Shown: positions 6,725 to 13,721 of the stretch, one piece after another
Layout: every line of letters begins with the position of its first letter
Numbering within the stretch: position 1 is the stretch's first letter
Assembly (NCBI GenBank): GCA_020861055.1
Contig: JAJBTD010000077.1
Span: forward strand, 1-17,733
DNA: 17,733 bases
Source of the DNA: Clostridiales bacterium
Lineage (GTDB): Bacteria > Bacillota > Clostridia > Oscillospirales > Oscillospiraceae
Reading direction: 5' to 3'
Made by a program: the position numbers and the translations under genes
Notes under the pieces: generated by a model
Databases searched by the model: none
What the model saw: the letters and a program-made list of their open reading frames with translations, nothing else
What the model was told of the DNA's origin: nothing

Positions 6725-8044
6725 TTACTTCTTCGGCGTGGGTATCATCACCTGGAGGGAGAAAATCCCGTCTCTGGCCCGGACGGTGACGCAGCCCCCG
6801 TACCGCTCGGCAATGGTACGGATGGTTTTCAGGCCGTAGCCATAATAGCTCCGGTCCCCCTTGGTGGTGATCGGGAGGCCGTTTTCAAATTGGAGCCGTC
6901 CCTGAAAGCGGTTTTCGATCTGGATCATCAGCAGGGCGCTGTGGGTATAGACCTTCACATCGACGACCCGCCGCTGGGGGTCCGGGAGCTGGCACACGGC
7001 GTCGATGGCGTTGTCCAGGGCGTTGCGGAAGATGAGGTACAGGTCGCCGGTCTGGATAAAGTCCAGGCTGGCCCCGTCCGCCACGCACATCCAGGAGATG
7101 TGGTTCGCACGGCAGAACAGGCTCCGCTCCTGAATGACGGTGTTCAGCGTCTCGTTTCTCGTGTCGACCTCCTCGTCATAGACGGCCAGGTTGTCGGATA
7201 TCTCGTCCAGCAGCCTGTCCCGGTCGTCGTCGCTCTGCTCCTTGAGCATATCCGCCACCTGATGCTTCAGCTCGTGCATCAGGTGGGTGGTCAGCTCCAT
7301 CTCCCTACGGGACTGCTGGGACTGCTCATGGCGGAGGTGACGGAGATAGTCCTGAATATCCAGCTCATGCTGGAGGCTGATCGTCTCCTTCTGGCTGACC
7401 TGGAGCCACAGGAGGAAGCAGCAGCAGAGGATTTCGTACACCTGGCAGATGAGAAACAGCGGCTCCCGCCCGGTGAGGTCCAGTCCCTTGGCAAAGGAGC
7501 TGATAAACGCTGACACCAGAAAAATCAACAGGGTGGCGGAGGTCAGGTTGAGCACGTTGAACTGGTAGGCTCCCTTCTCACAGATGGGCAGGATGCACCA
7601 GAAATAGACCGCCACATAGGGCACCACAATGGTCACCAGCCAGAGGGCAGTCTCAAACAGGTATCCCTCGCCAGGAATCAGCGCCGTCAGCAGCAGGACC
7701 AGGGCGGAGGAGATATGCTGCACTGTCATGCTCAGGGCGGTGCAGTACAGCGCCTCCCGGAAGGTGACCGGACACAGCAGCAGGAAGAAGGCCAGCGCCA
7801 GGGCGAAAAAGACGCCCATATAGATGAGGCAGCTCACCGTGGTATAGACGGGGTCCGTCCAGACGGCCTGTGCACCGCCGCTGTTCATCACCAGCAGCGA
7901 AATGCCCTCCACTGCCAGGCAGAACAGCGCCGCCCGGAGGCCAAAGCCCTCCCGCTTCTTGTGGGGCAGGGCCACCAGGAAGCAGGCCATCAGCATCTCG
8001 GTGACGAACCGGCTGCTCCACAGCAGGTCAAACAGCGCCATCAT
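6725..8044 (-). CDS. AgrC-like sensor histidine kinase, GHKL family
   Basis: A 439-residue membrane histidine kinase. The first 215 residues contain six or seven hydrophobic segments (about 12-26, 36-53, 68-91, 103-124, 131-150, 165-183, 196-214) with no large extracellular domain. A helical linker leads to the H-box LMHELKHQVADM (phospho-acceptor probably His257) and a GHKL ATPase domain with N-box NALDNAIDA (341-349) and G-box YGYGLKTIRTIAERYGG (401-417). This layout is the AgrC/ComD class, which phosphorylates LytTR regulators. Its start overlaps the end of the response-regulator gene by 4 bp (ATGA). No AgrB or AgrD gene for a peptide signal is present in the window, so the ligand is unknown. 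It could be a peptide made elsewhere, a sugar, or membrane stress. Confidence 0.9.
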   Translation of the reverse strand: MMALFDLLWSSRFVTEMLMACFLVALPHKKREGFGLRAALFCLAVEGISLLVMNSGGAQAVWTDPVYTTVSCLIYMGVFFALALAFFLLLCPVTFREALYCTALSMTVQHISSALVLLLTALIPGEGYLFETALWLVTIVVPYVAVYFWCILPICEKGAYQFNVLNLTSATLLIFLVSAFISSFAKGLDLTGREPLFLICQVYEILCCCFLLWLQVSQKETISLQHELDIQDYLRHLRHEQSQQSRREMELTTHLMHELKHQVADMLKEQSDDDRDRLLDEISDNLAVYDEEVDTRNETLNTVIQERSLFCRANHISWMCVADGASLDFIQTGDLYLIFRNALDNAIDAVCQLPDPQRRVVDVKVYTHSALLMIQIENRFQGRLQFENGLPITTKGDRSYYGYGLKTIRTIAERYGGCVTVRARDGIFSLQVMIPTPKK

Positions 8045-8766
8045 GCCTCCTCCCCTTCCGGCTCCACGCCGCCGATGTAGTCGGTGAGCGCCTGGAGAAA
8101 CGCCTTGCGCCGGGGACGGCTGATTTTCAGCATATCATTCCCGGCTAGCAGCTCCTTTTGCTCTACCCAGGTGACATAACGCAAGTTCACCAGGTAGCAA
8201 TTGTCGCACCGGGCGAAGGGACAGCCCGCCAGCAGCTCCTCCGCCCGCTTCATGGTATCACTGGTCTCATATATCCCATCCTCTGTGTGGTAGAGAAGCC
8301 GGTGCTTGATGACCTCCACGTAGACCAATCGGGAGACGGGGAGCTTGCGCATCCCGTCCCTGCCGGAGATGAGGATGTACCGTTCCTCCTTCTGGCGGAG
8401 CCGGGGAATCAACTGATCCATCCGCAGCTCAAAGACGGCATAGCTCACCGGCTTGACCAGGAAATCCATGGCCTGCACCTCATAGCCGCTGACAGCGTAC
8501 TGGGCCATGCGGGTGACGAACACCAGGGTCACGTCGGTATCCACCTTGCGTATCTCCCTGGCGGTGGTCATGCCGTCCTTGTTTGGCATCTCCACATCCA
8601 GAAAGATCAAGTCATAGGTGGGCTGGAAACCGTCCAGCAGCTCTGCCCCATCCCGAAAGAGAGAGACCTGGAACAAAAGCCCGTGCTCCTCCTGATACCG
8701 GTTTAAGAAGCCGGCAATCTGCTGTGCCGCCATCTCTGCATTGTCCACCACTGCGATACGGATCAT
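8041..8766 (-). CDS. LytTR-family response regulator
   Basis: A 241-residue regulator. The receiver domain (1-120) has the phosphorylation site Asp57 in IFLDVEMPNKDG, Thr85 in FVTRMAQYA and Lys105 in FLVKPVS. The second acidic pocket residue is replaced by Asn (VVDNAE). The LytTR DNA-binding domain (about 130-235) shows YILISGRDG, VEVIKHRLLYHT and the conserved FARCDNCYLVNLRYV. The ATG at 8766 is chosen because GGGAGGT lies upstream and the receiver domain starts at once (MIRIAVVD). The longer frame to 8844 would read through the promoter. It forms an operon with the overlapping GHKL kinase. The 21-bp direct repeats at 6642-6678 are its most likely target, linking it to the GH3-GH2 operon. 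Confidence 0.9.
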   Translation of the reverse strand: MIRIAVVDNAEMAAQQIAGFLNRYQEEHGLLFQVSLFRDGAELLDGFQPTYDLIFLDVEMPNKDGMTTAREIRKVDTDVTLVFVTRMAQYAVSGYEVQAMDFLVKPVSYAVFELRMDQLIPRLRQKEERYILISGRDGMRKLPVSRLVYVEVIKHRLLYHTEDGIYETSDTMKRAEELLAGCPFARCDNCYLVNLRYVTWVEQKELLAGNDMLKISRPRRKAFLQALTDYIGGVEPEGEEA

Positions 8767-8811
8767 GGGGCTTACCTCCCGTCTCTCTGGTTCACCGTTG
8801 ACTGTGTTCCA

Positions 8812-8840
8812 ATTGTAGCAGAAGATGCAGAAAAGTGCAA
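8812..8840 (-). promoter_or_regulatory. Predicted promoter of the response regulator-kinase operon
   Basis: On the minus strand TTGCAC (8840-8835) and TACAAT (8817-8812) are separated by 17 bp, a good sigma-A promoter. The start would be near 8805, about 40 nt before the ATG at 8766. Confidence 0.65.
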
Positions 8841-8871
8841 TCAAAACACATTTGGAGTTGTCATAAAGACG

Positions 8872-8908
8872 ATTCTCCGGGAAAGCTGGAAACGCTTTCC
8901 TGGAGAAT
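8872..8908 (-). terminator. Hairpin ending the sigma-factor remnant
   Basis: ATTCTCCGGGAAAGC and GCTTTCCTGGAGAAT form a 15-bp stem (one G-U pair) around a 7-base loop. On the minus strand it follows the sigma-factor remnant and is trailed by GTCTTTATGAC, only weakly T-rich. It sits 31 bp before the promoter of the response regulator. Confidence 0.45.
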
Positions 8909-9360
8909 TTAGTGAGACGGGATCAAACTCCGCCCCAGACAGGTCAGGGTTCGCAGAGGCTTGGGGGCGGCAGGCCGCCAACAAGCGGCGGAGATATCCG
9001 CCGAGATATTGCTTGCTGCTGCAATGTGTTTGCCCTGGGACCTCATCACCCAAGTTCCGTCAGTACAAGGTCGGGTTCTCCCTCGCCCCGCTTTTTGGCG
9101 TGATTTTTGCGATATCTGTCCAGAGACAAATTCCTTGTAATTTTGCCCAGAAAGGCCATCAGGCAGCTTGGACGTTGCGTCGGCATGGAACTCCACGCTT
9201 TCAGATAGGTATCGTTCACACATTCCTCGGCATCTTCTTTGCTATGCAGGATGTTGCACGAAATCGAATGACAGTATGGCCCATATTTCGCATCGGTTTC
9301 CGATATGGACATCTCCGACCGCTGCCAGTACAGGTCAATGATTTTGTCGTCCTCCACCAT
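8909..9360 (-). pseudogene. ECF-type sigma-70 factor, frameshifted and truncated
   Basis: From ATG 9360 (GGGAG upstream) the frame encodes 104 residues: MVEDDKIIDLYWQRSE, then ISETDAKYGPYC, ILHSKEDAEECVNDTYLKAW and FLGKITRNLSLDRYRK. This is sigma region 2, the -10 binding part, of a family common in Clostridia. The frame then stops at TGA (9046-9048) right after LVLTELG. Reading one base off gives GDEVPG, the expected continuation, so a single extra G in the GGG before the TGA looks responsible. Beyond this no frame shows a convincing region 4, so a deletion has probably followed. Intact relatives are about 160-190 residues and often sit next to an anti-sigma gene, absent here. The stop nearest the downstream hairpin is at 8909-8911. 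Confidence 0.75.
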
Positions 9361-9409
9361 CTCACTCCCATATTTGTTTCAGCCCTCTACTTGTCTCTTT
9401 ACCTATATA

Positions 9410-9436
9410 GACGGAAGAAGCGGAGAACACATTTCA
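9410..9436 (-). promoter_or_regulatory. ECF-like promoter in front of the sigma-factor remnant
   Basis: On the minus strand TGAAAT (9436-9431) is followed after 17 bp by CGTC (9413-9410) and then TATATAGG. Bacillus ECF sigma factors use TGAAAC-N16/17-CGTC-like promoters, and many drive their own genes. The match suggests former self-regulation. TATATA could also serve as a sigma-A -10, but no good -35 accompanies it. Confidence 0.4.
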
Positions 9437-9442
9437 CTCAGC

Positions 9443-9489
9443 TCAAAAAATATGTACAGGCTCCCATCCGGCAGGAGAAGGGAGCCTGT
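9443..9489 (-). terminator. Intrinsic terminator after the DUF134-NifX gene
   Basis: ACAGGCTCCC and GGGAGCCTGT (9456-9465 with 9480-9489) form a perfect 10-bp stem around 14 bases. On the minus strand this is followed by ACATATTTTTT. It lies about 105 bp after the stop codon at 9594 and before the sigma remnant's promoter. The 9490-9593 interval holds no other feature that I can support. Confidence 0.75.
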
Positions 9490-9593
9490 AGTTGTTTGAT
9501 TTGGCGCGGCGCTGGCGTTGCAGCTCTCTGGTCAGCGGCCGCTTGTGTCGGGAATTGCGGATAACCGCGCTACGATATCGTCGCCAACGACGG

Positions 9594-10373
9594 TCAGTCG
9601 TTGCAGCGCCCATGCCGACATTCATGATCTTCCCCGTGATGGTGTCCGCCGCAGTGCGCTCCTTCATGGTGGCTGCACTGCACATCCGGCACATAGGCCA
9701 GGGTCCCCGCCAGGAGCGACTCCACCGCGGCGTCCGCATCGCCGGTCACGCCGCCGTACAGCTGAATCCCCGCCGAGGCCAGCGCGACCTGAGCGCCGCC
9801 TCCGATGCCGCCGCAAATCAGGATGTCCGCCTGCAAAGCACTGAGCACTGCCGCCAGCGCGCCATGGCCCTGACCGTTGGTGCCAACGACCTGGGAGGAT
9901 ACGACCTTTCCGCCCTCCACGTCGTAGACCTTGAACTGCTCCGTGTGGCCAAAGTGCTGATAAATCTGGCCGTTTTCATAGGTGACTGCGATTCTCATGA
10001 TATATGCTCCTTTCGGTTTTTGAAAGAGCTGCTGGCTCTCCTGCCTGTAGCAGTCTGCCCGTCCGCAGAATGGGTTCCCGCCGGGGCAGAGTCGGTATTC
10101 CCCGCCCTCGATTTTGAGGGGACGCCCATCCACCAGCACGTCCGCCAGCTTTCTTCGGGCGGAGTCATAGATTTTCTGGGCAGTGGTGCGGGCCACCTGC
10201 ATCCGCTGGCTGCACTGCTCCTGCGACAGCCCTTCCCGGTCGATCAGATGGATCGTCTCATATTCGTCCACCGTCAGGATAACGGGTTCCTTTTCCTCTC
10301 CGCCCTTCGCCGGGATAAATTCCAGCGTCTGTGGAAAGCGGCAGACCATTCTGCACTTGGTCGGTCTTGGCAT
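9594..10373 (-). CDS. DUF134 DNA-binding domain fused to NifX/NifB-type cofactor-binding domain
   Basis: A 259-residue two-domain protein. Residues 1-85 are a DUF134 helix-turn-helix domain (MPRPTKCRMVCRFPQ; GLSQEQCSQRMQVARTTAQK; YDSARRKLADVL). A linker holds CPGGNPFCGRADC, a possible metal site. Residues 126-235 are a dinitrogenase iron-molybdenum cofactor (NifX/NifB C-terminal) domain: MRIAVTYENGQIYQHFGHTE and ADILICGGIGGGAQ. The tail after 233 is rich in His and Cys (SHHEGAHCGGHHHGEDHECR). Such domains handle Fe-S or metal clusters. No nitrogenase genes are present, so a metal-sensing or cluster-binding role is likelier. AAAGAGG seven bases before ATG 10373 supports the start. A second start at 9998 may yield the NifX part alone. 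It is a single-gene unit with its own promoter and terminator. Confidence 0.85.
   Translation of the reverse strand: MPRPTKCRMVCRFPQTLEFIPAKGGEEKEPVILTVDEYETIHLIDREGLSQEQCSQRMQVARTTAQKIYDSARRKLADVLVDGRPLKIEGGEYRLCPGGNPFCGRADCYRQESQQLFQKPKGAYIMRIAVTYENGQIYQHFGHTEQFKVYDVEGGKVVSSQVVGTNGQGHGALAAVLSALQADILICGGIGGGAQVALASAGIQLYGGVTGDADAAVESLLAGTLAYVPDVQCSHHEGAHCGGHHHGEDHECRHGRCND
9996..10013 (-). promoter_or_regulatory. Internal ribosome binding site and start codon at the domain junction
   Basis: On the minus strand AAAGGAG (10013-10007), eight bases, then ATG (9998-9996) lie exactly at the first residue of the NifX-like domain (MRIAVTYENG), in frame with the upstream DUF134 part. This looks like the original start of a separate gene. 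It may still give a 134-residue NifX-only product. Confidence 0.6.
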
Positions 10374-10436
10374 GCTATCGCCTCTTTCTCATGGTCCCGT
10401 CGCCGTGATGATATCTTTGCGTGGGGAACCGTCTCT

Positions 10437-10465
10437 ATCATACCTCCATTTATGGCATATGTCAA
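10437..10465 (-). promoter_or_regulatory. Predicted promoter of the DUF134-NifX gene
   Basis: On the minus strand a consensus TTGACA (10465-10460) is followed after 17 bp by TATGAT (10442-10437). The start would be near 10430, about 57 nt before the ATG at 10373. Confidence 0.75.
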
Positions 10466-10488
10466 GAACTGCTGCTGACATACGCCAT
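10452..10488. promoter_or_regulatory. 13-bp inverted repeat over the DUF134-NifX -35, candidate operator
   Basis: ATGGCATATGTCA (10452-10464) and TGACATACGCCAT (10476-10488) are inverted copies with one mismatch and an 11-bp gap. The left arm covers the -35 hexamer of the DUF134-NifX promoter. The gene encodes a helix-turn-helix domain, so self-repression is the simplest reading, but another dimeric repressor could use this site. Confidence 0.55.
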
Positions 10489-10596
10489 CAGCGTACCGCA
10501 AGACCTGTTCGCCGCTTTTTCGATGGGAGAGCAGCGCGCTGTGATAACGGAAATCGGTCCGCTGAAAAATTTTTTTCGAAAAATAGGAAAAAAGAC

Positions 10597-10627
10597 TTGA
10601 CTGTGAACCAGGTTCATGCTCTACACT
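10597..10627 (+). promoter_or_regulatory. MerR-type promoter and operator upstream of merR
   Basis: TTGACT (10597-10602) and TACACT (10622-10627) are separated by 19 bp, the over-long spacer typical of MerR-controlled promoters. The spacer holds the perfect dyad TGAACC-A-GGTTCA (10604-10616). MerR proteins bind such a dyad and twist the DNA to align the two hexamers. The start would be near 10634, about 50 nt before the ATG. The remainder of 10374-10684 carries only the divergent DUF134 promoter and its repeat. Confidence 0.75.
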
Positions 10628-10684
10628 CCTGTTGTGGGAGCCGAAAACGACCCGCAACCAACCGTTTGACAGGAGGACATCCAT

Positions 10685-11464
10685 ATGAAGATCAAAGAGG
10701 TCGAGCAGACTTTGGGCGTGGACCGCGCCAACATCCGTTATTACGAGCGGGAGGGACTGCTGCTCCCGGCAAGGGGAGAGAACCGCTATCGGGACTACAG
10801 CCAGGAGGATGTGGCCCGGCTCAAGACGGTGGTCATCCTGCGCAAGCTGGGTGTGCCGGTGGCGGAGATTCGGGAGATACTGGACGGACGGCAGTCCATG
10901 GCCGACGCGCTGGCGGAAAATGAGGAAAATCTGAAAAAGCAGATGGAGGAGCTCAACGGGGCGCTGACCCTGTGCCGCCGTCTGGAGCAGCAGCAGGTGG
11001 AGCTGGACACCTTCGACCAGGACTACTACTGGGAGGAGATGCACCGGGAGGAGCAGGCAGGCGGCGGCTTCCTGGACGTCTGCAAGGACTACCTGGCCTT
11101 CGAGAAGGACATTTTCAACCATGTGTTCTGGGACGGCACCGACATGGCCGAGGGCTTCGGCTGGACCGGCTGGAAGGCGGTGGTGTTCCCGCTGCTCCTG
11201 GTGCTGATCGTTATGGTGGTGGTGGGAGCGCTGTTTGTCCTGTGCTTTGGCGACACCTTCCTGGAGGGCTTTCTGATGCCCCTGGAGGTGCTTCTGGTGG
11301 CCTCCGTTCTGTTCCTGCCGGAGTTCCTGCTGCGCAGGCGTTTCCCCAAGGCCGCCCAGATGTGGCGGAAGGGGGTCCTCACCCTGTCATTGGTGGCGGG
11401 GGCGGCGCTGCTGATCGTGCTGGCGGTGCTGCTGCTCAACGATCGGTTCCACTTCCTGTTCTGA
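10685..11464 (+). CDS. MerR-family regulator with C-terminal membrane domain
   Basis: A 259-residue protein. The N-terminal MerR winged helix (MKIKEVEQTLGVDRANIRYY, EREGLLLP, YSQEDVARLKTVVILRKLGV) is followed by a dimerising coiled coil (about 75-110, ENEENLKKQMEELNG). A linker (110-160, FDQDYYWEEMH) leads to three hydrophobic helices at about 165-188, 196-215 and 231-252. Most MerR proteins are soluble with a small ligand domain, whereas this one should be held at the membrane. AGGAGG eight bases before the ATG fixes the start. The promoter with a 19-bp spacer and dyad suggests that it controls itself. No target operon adjoins it: typA downstream is convergent. The signal could be membrane state, a cell-envelope antibiotic or a hydrophobic compound, which is speculation. 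Confidence 0.9.
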   Translation: MKIKEVEQTLGVDRANIRYYEREGLLLPARGENRYRDYSQEDVARLKTVVILRKLGVPVAEIREILDGRQSMADALAENEENLKKQMEELNGALTLCRRLEQQQVELDTFDQDYYWEEMHREEQAGGGFLDVCKDYLAFEKDIFNHVFWDGTDMAEGFGWTGWKAVVFPLLLVLIVMVVVGALFVLCFGDTFLEGFLMPLEVLLVASVLFLPEFLLRRRFPKAAQMWRKGVLTLSLVAGAALLIVLAVLLLNDRFHFLF

Positions 11465-11490
11465 AACCGTCATACCCGGCCCGAAACGCA

Positions 11491-11526
11491 AGACGCCCCC
11501 GGCGGAATGCTCCGCCGGGGGCGTCT
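11491..11526. terminator. Bidirectional terminator between merR and typA
   Basis: AGACGCCCCCGGCGGA (11491-11506) pairs perfectly with TCCGCCGGGGGCGTCT (11511-11526) around an ATGC loop, a 16-bp GC-rich stem. It lies between two convergent genes, 26 bp after the merR stop and 40 bp after the typA stop. T-runs are weak on both sides. Confidence 0.65.
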
Positions 11527-11565
11527 GTGGAACCTGCGGTTTGTGACAATTCGGGGGCAGTCGGT

Positions 11566-13395
11566 TTACTTCTTGTGTCCCTTGAGGGCCTTCATCCGCA
11601 GCTCGTGGTTCAGGATACGCTTGCGCAGGCGGAGGTTGTGGGGCGTGACCTCCAGCAGCTCGTCGTCGGCCAAAAACTCCAGACACTGCTCCAGGCTCAT
11701 CTGACGGGGCGGGATGAGGCGGAGGGCCTCGTCAGAGCCGGCGGCCCGCATATTGGTCAGCTGTTTTTTCTTGCAGACGTTAACCGTGATGTCCTCCAGC
11801 TTGGGGTTGACTCCGACCACCATGCCCTCGTAGACCGGGGTGCCGGCACCGATGAACAGAGCGCCCCGCTCCTGGGCGTTGAACAGGCCGTAGGCCACCG
11901 CCTCTCCCGTCTCATAGGCGATGAGGGAGCCGGTGTTCCGGCGCTGAAGCTCTCCCTTATAGGGGGCGTAGGAGTCGAACACGGAGGTCATAATGCCCTC
12001 GCCCTTGGTAGCGGTCAAAAACTCGTTCCGATAGCCGAACAGCCCGCGGGAGGGGATGAGGAATTCCACCTTCATCCGGTTGCCTACCGGGTTCATGTCC
12101 ACCATCTCGCCCTTGCGCAGACCCAGGGCCTCGATGACGCCGCCCACATAGTCCGCCGGGACGTCCAGCACCAGCCGCTCGATGGGCTCGCACTTGACCC
12201 CGTCGATCTCCCGATAGAGCACGCGGGGCGGGGACACCTGGAACTCGTATCCCTCCCGGCGCATAGTCTCGATGAGGATGGACAGGTGCATCTCCCCCCG
12301 TCCGGCCACGTTAAAGGAGTCGGTGGAGTCCTCCACCTCGGAGACCCGGAGGGAGACGTCCTTCAGCGTCTCCCGGAACAGCCGGTCCCGGATCTGCCGG
12401 GAGGTGACGAACTTGCCGTCCCGTCCGGCATAGGGAGAGTCGTTGACGGAGAAGGTCATCTCCATGGTGGGGGCGGAGATCTTCACAAAGCTCAGCGGCT
12501 CCACCTCCTCCGGGGCGCAGATGGTGTCCCCGATGGTGATATCCCCGATGCCGGAGAGGGCCACGATGTTCCCCGCCTCGGCGGACTCCGCCGGGACACG
12601 GGAGAGCCCGTCAAACTGGAACAGAGCGGTGGCCTTCACCTTCTTGGAGACCTTGTCCGGGTCGTGGTAGTTGCAGACCACGATCTCCTGATTCTGGCGG
12701 ATGACGCCCCGCTCGATGCGGCCGATGGCGATCCGGCCCACAAACTCGTTGTAGTCGATGGAGGAGACCAGCATCTGGAAGGGGGCGTCCAACTCCACCT
12801 CCGGGGCGGGGATATACTCCAAAATGGTGTCGAAGAGGGGTTTCAGGTCGGTGCCGGGGACCTCCGGGGAATAGGAGGCGGTGCCGGAGCGGGCGGAGCA
12901 GAACAGCATGGGGGAGTCCAGCTGCTCGTCGGTGGCGTCCAGATCCATCAGCAGCTCCAGCACCTCGTCGATGACCTCATGCACCCGCTGATCGGGGCGG
13001 TCGATCTTGTTGACCACCACGATGACCCGATGGCCCAGCTCCAGGGCGCGGGAGAGGACGAAGCGGGTCTGAGGCATGGGACCCTCGGCGGCGTCCACCA
13101 GGAGAATGACGCCGTTGACCATTTTCAGCACCCGCTCCACCTCGCCGCCGAAGTCGGCGTGGCCCGGAGTGTCCACGATGTTGATCTTGGTGTCCCCATA
13201 GGTGACGGCGGTGTTCTTTGCCAGTATGGTAATGCCCCGCTCCCGCTCCAGATCGCCGGAGTCCATGACCCGCTCCACGACCTCTTGGTTTTCCCGGTAA
13301 ACGCCGCTCTGCTGGAGCATAGCGTCTACCAGAGTGGTCTTTCCGTGGTCAACGTGGGCAATGATCGCAACATTTCTCAGCTTGGTCTGCTGCAT
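11566..13395 (-). CDS. typA: Translational GTPase TypA/BipA
   Basis: A 609-residue ribosome-binding GTPase of the EF-G family, full length for TypA. The G domain shows HVDHGKTT (14-21), the switch region around RERGITILAK, DTPGHADF (75-82) and NKID (129-132). It is followed by the beta-barrel domain, EF-G-like domains III and V (GRGEMHLSILIETMRREGYE) and the BipA-specific C-terminus (GTPVYEGMVVG, then KKKQLTNMRAAGSDEAL and LEFLADDELLEVTP). TypA assists 50S subunit assembly and is needed under cold and other stresses. AAGGAGG about nine bases before ATG 13395 supports the start. It is a single gene, convergent with merR and divergent from ychF. Confidence 0.97.
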   Translation of the reverse strand: MQQTKLRNVAIIAHVDHGKTTLVDAMLQQSGVYRENQEVVERVMDSGDLERERGITILAKNTAVTYGDTKINIVDTPGHADFGGEVERVLKMVNGVILLVDAAEGPMPQTRFVLSRALELGHRVIVVVNKIDRPDQRVHEVIDEVLELLMDLDATDEQLDSPMLFCSARSGTASYSPEVPGTDLKPLFDTILEYIPAPEVELDAPFQMLVSSIDYNEFVGRIAIGRIERGVIRQNQEIVVCNYHDPDKVSKKVKATALFQFDGLSRVPAESAEAGNIVALSGIGDITIGDTICAPEEVEPLSFVKISAPTMEMTFSVNDSPYAGRDGKFVTSRQIRDRLFRETLKDVSLRVSEVEDSTDSFNVAGRGEMHLSILIETMRREGYEFQVSPPRVLYREIDGVKCEPIERLVLDVPADYVGGVIEALGLRKGEMVDMNPVGNRMKVEFLIPSRGLFGYRNEFLTATKGEGIMTSVFDSYAPYKGELQRRNTGSLIAYETGEAVAYGLFNAQERGALFIGAGTPVYEGMVVGVNPKLEDITVNVCKKKQLTNMRAAGSDEALRLIPPRQMSLEQCLEFLADDELLEVTPHNLRLRKRILNHELRMKALKGHKK

Positions 13396-13447
13396 GAGGT
13401 TCTTCCTCCTTCAAAGTCAGTGAAAGCGCATAACAACACAATTCCTA

Positions 13448-13475
13448 ATTATAGCCAAGTCCCTGAAAATAGCAA
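13448..13475 (-). promoter_or_regulatory. Predicted typA promoter
   Basis: On the minus strand TTGCTA (13475-13470) and a perfect TATAAT (13453-13448) are separated by 16 bp. The start is near 13441, giving a leader of about 45 nt before the typA ATG. Confidence 0.65.
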
Positions 13476-13511
13476 CCGATTTTGCCGGTCATTCGGCAAA
13501 ATCGGCGTTTT
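13476..13511 (+). terminator. Terminator-like hairpin in the typA-ychF intergenic region
   Basis: CCGATTTTGCCG (13476-13487) pairs perfectly with CGGCAAAATCGG (13494-13505) around GTCATT, and on the plus strand CGTTTTT follows. It has the form of an intrinsic terminator, yet no plus-strand gene lies upstream. It directly abuts the typA -35, so it could instead be an operator. The rest of 13396-13721 holds only the two divergent promoters. Confidence 0.5.
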
Positions 13512-13637
13512 TGGTTAAATGGAACGGCTGCACACGGGTATTTTTTGACGTTTTATGCGGCAGGACGCCTTTCCCTCCGGGAGACGGGGGGCGGGAGAGA
13601 CGGACGGCCCGGTGGCTGCGTCCTGACGATAAGAGGC

Positions 13638-13666
13638 TTGCAGATTTTTCCCCCAGGCAGTATAAT
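13638..13666 (+). promoter_or_regulatory. Predicted ychF promoter
   Basis: TTGCAG (13638-13643) and a perfect TATAAT (13661-13666) are separated by 17 bp. The start is near 13673, about 50 nt before the ychF ATG. Confidence 0.7.
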
Positions 13667-13721
13667 GTTCTCTGCCAAAAGCAGTTTACAGCCTGGAACG
13701 GGCCGGAAGGATGACAGACAG

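Noticed and set aside
8767..8844. Longer N-terminus for the LytTR regulator
   Set aside because: It would include the TACAAT promoter, while the receiver domain and Shine-Dalgarno begin at 8766.
9443..9739. A basic small protein frame ending in PAGWEPVHIF on the minus strand
   Set aside because: Its end is encoded by the intrinsic terminator stem and its start lies inside the NifX-domain gene out of frame.
10274..11122. A minus-strand open frame across the merR promoter and gene
   Set aside because: It covers two divergent promoters and the merR coding region; no family resemblance.
10972..13518. A long plus-strand open frame (848 codons) opposite typA
   Set aside because: It runs through the 3' part of merR, the terminator and the antisense of typA, so it is a GC-driven artefact.
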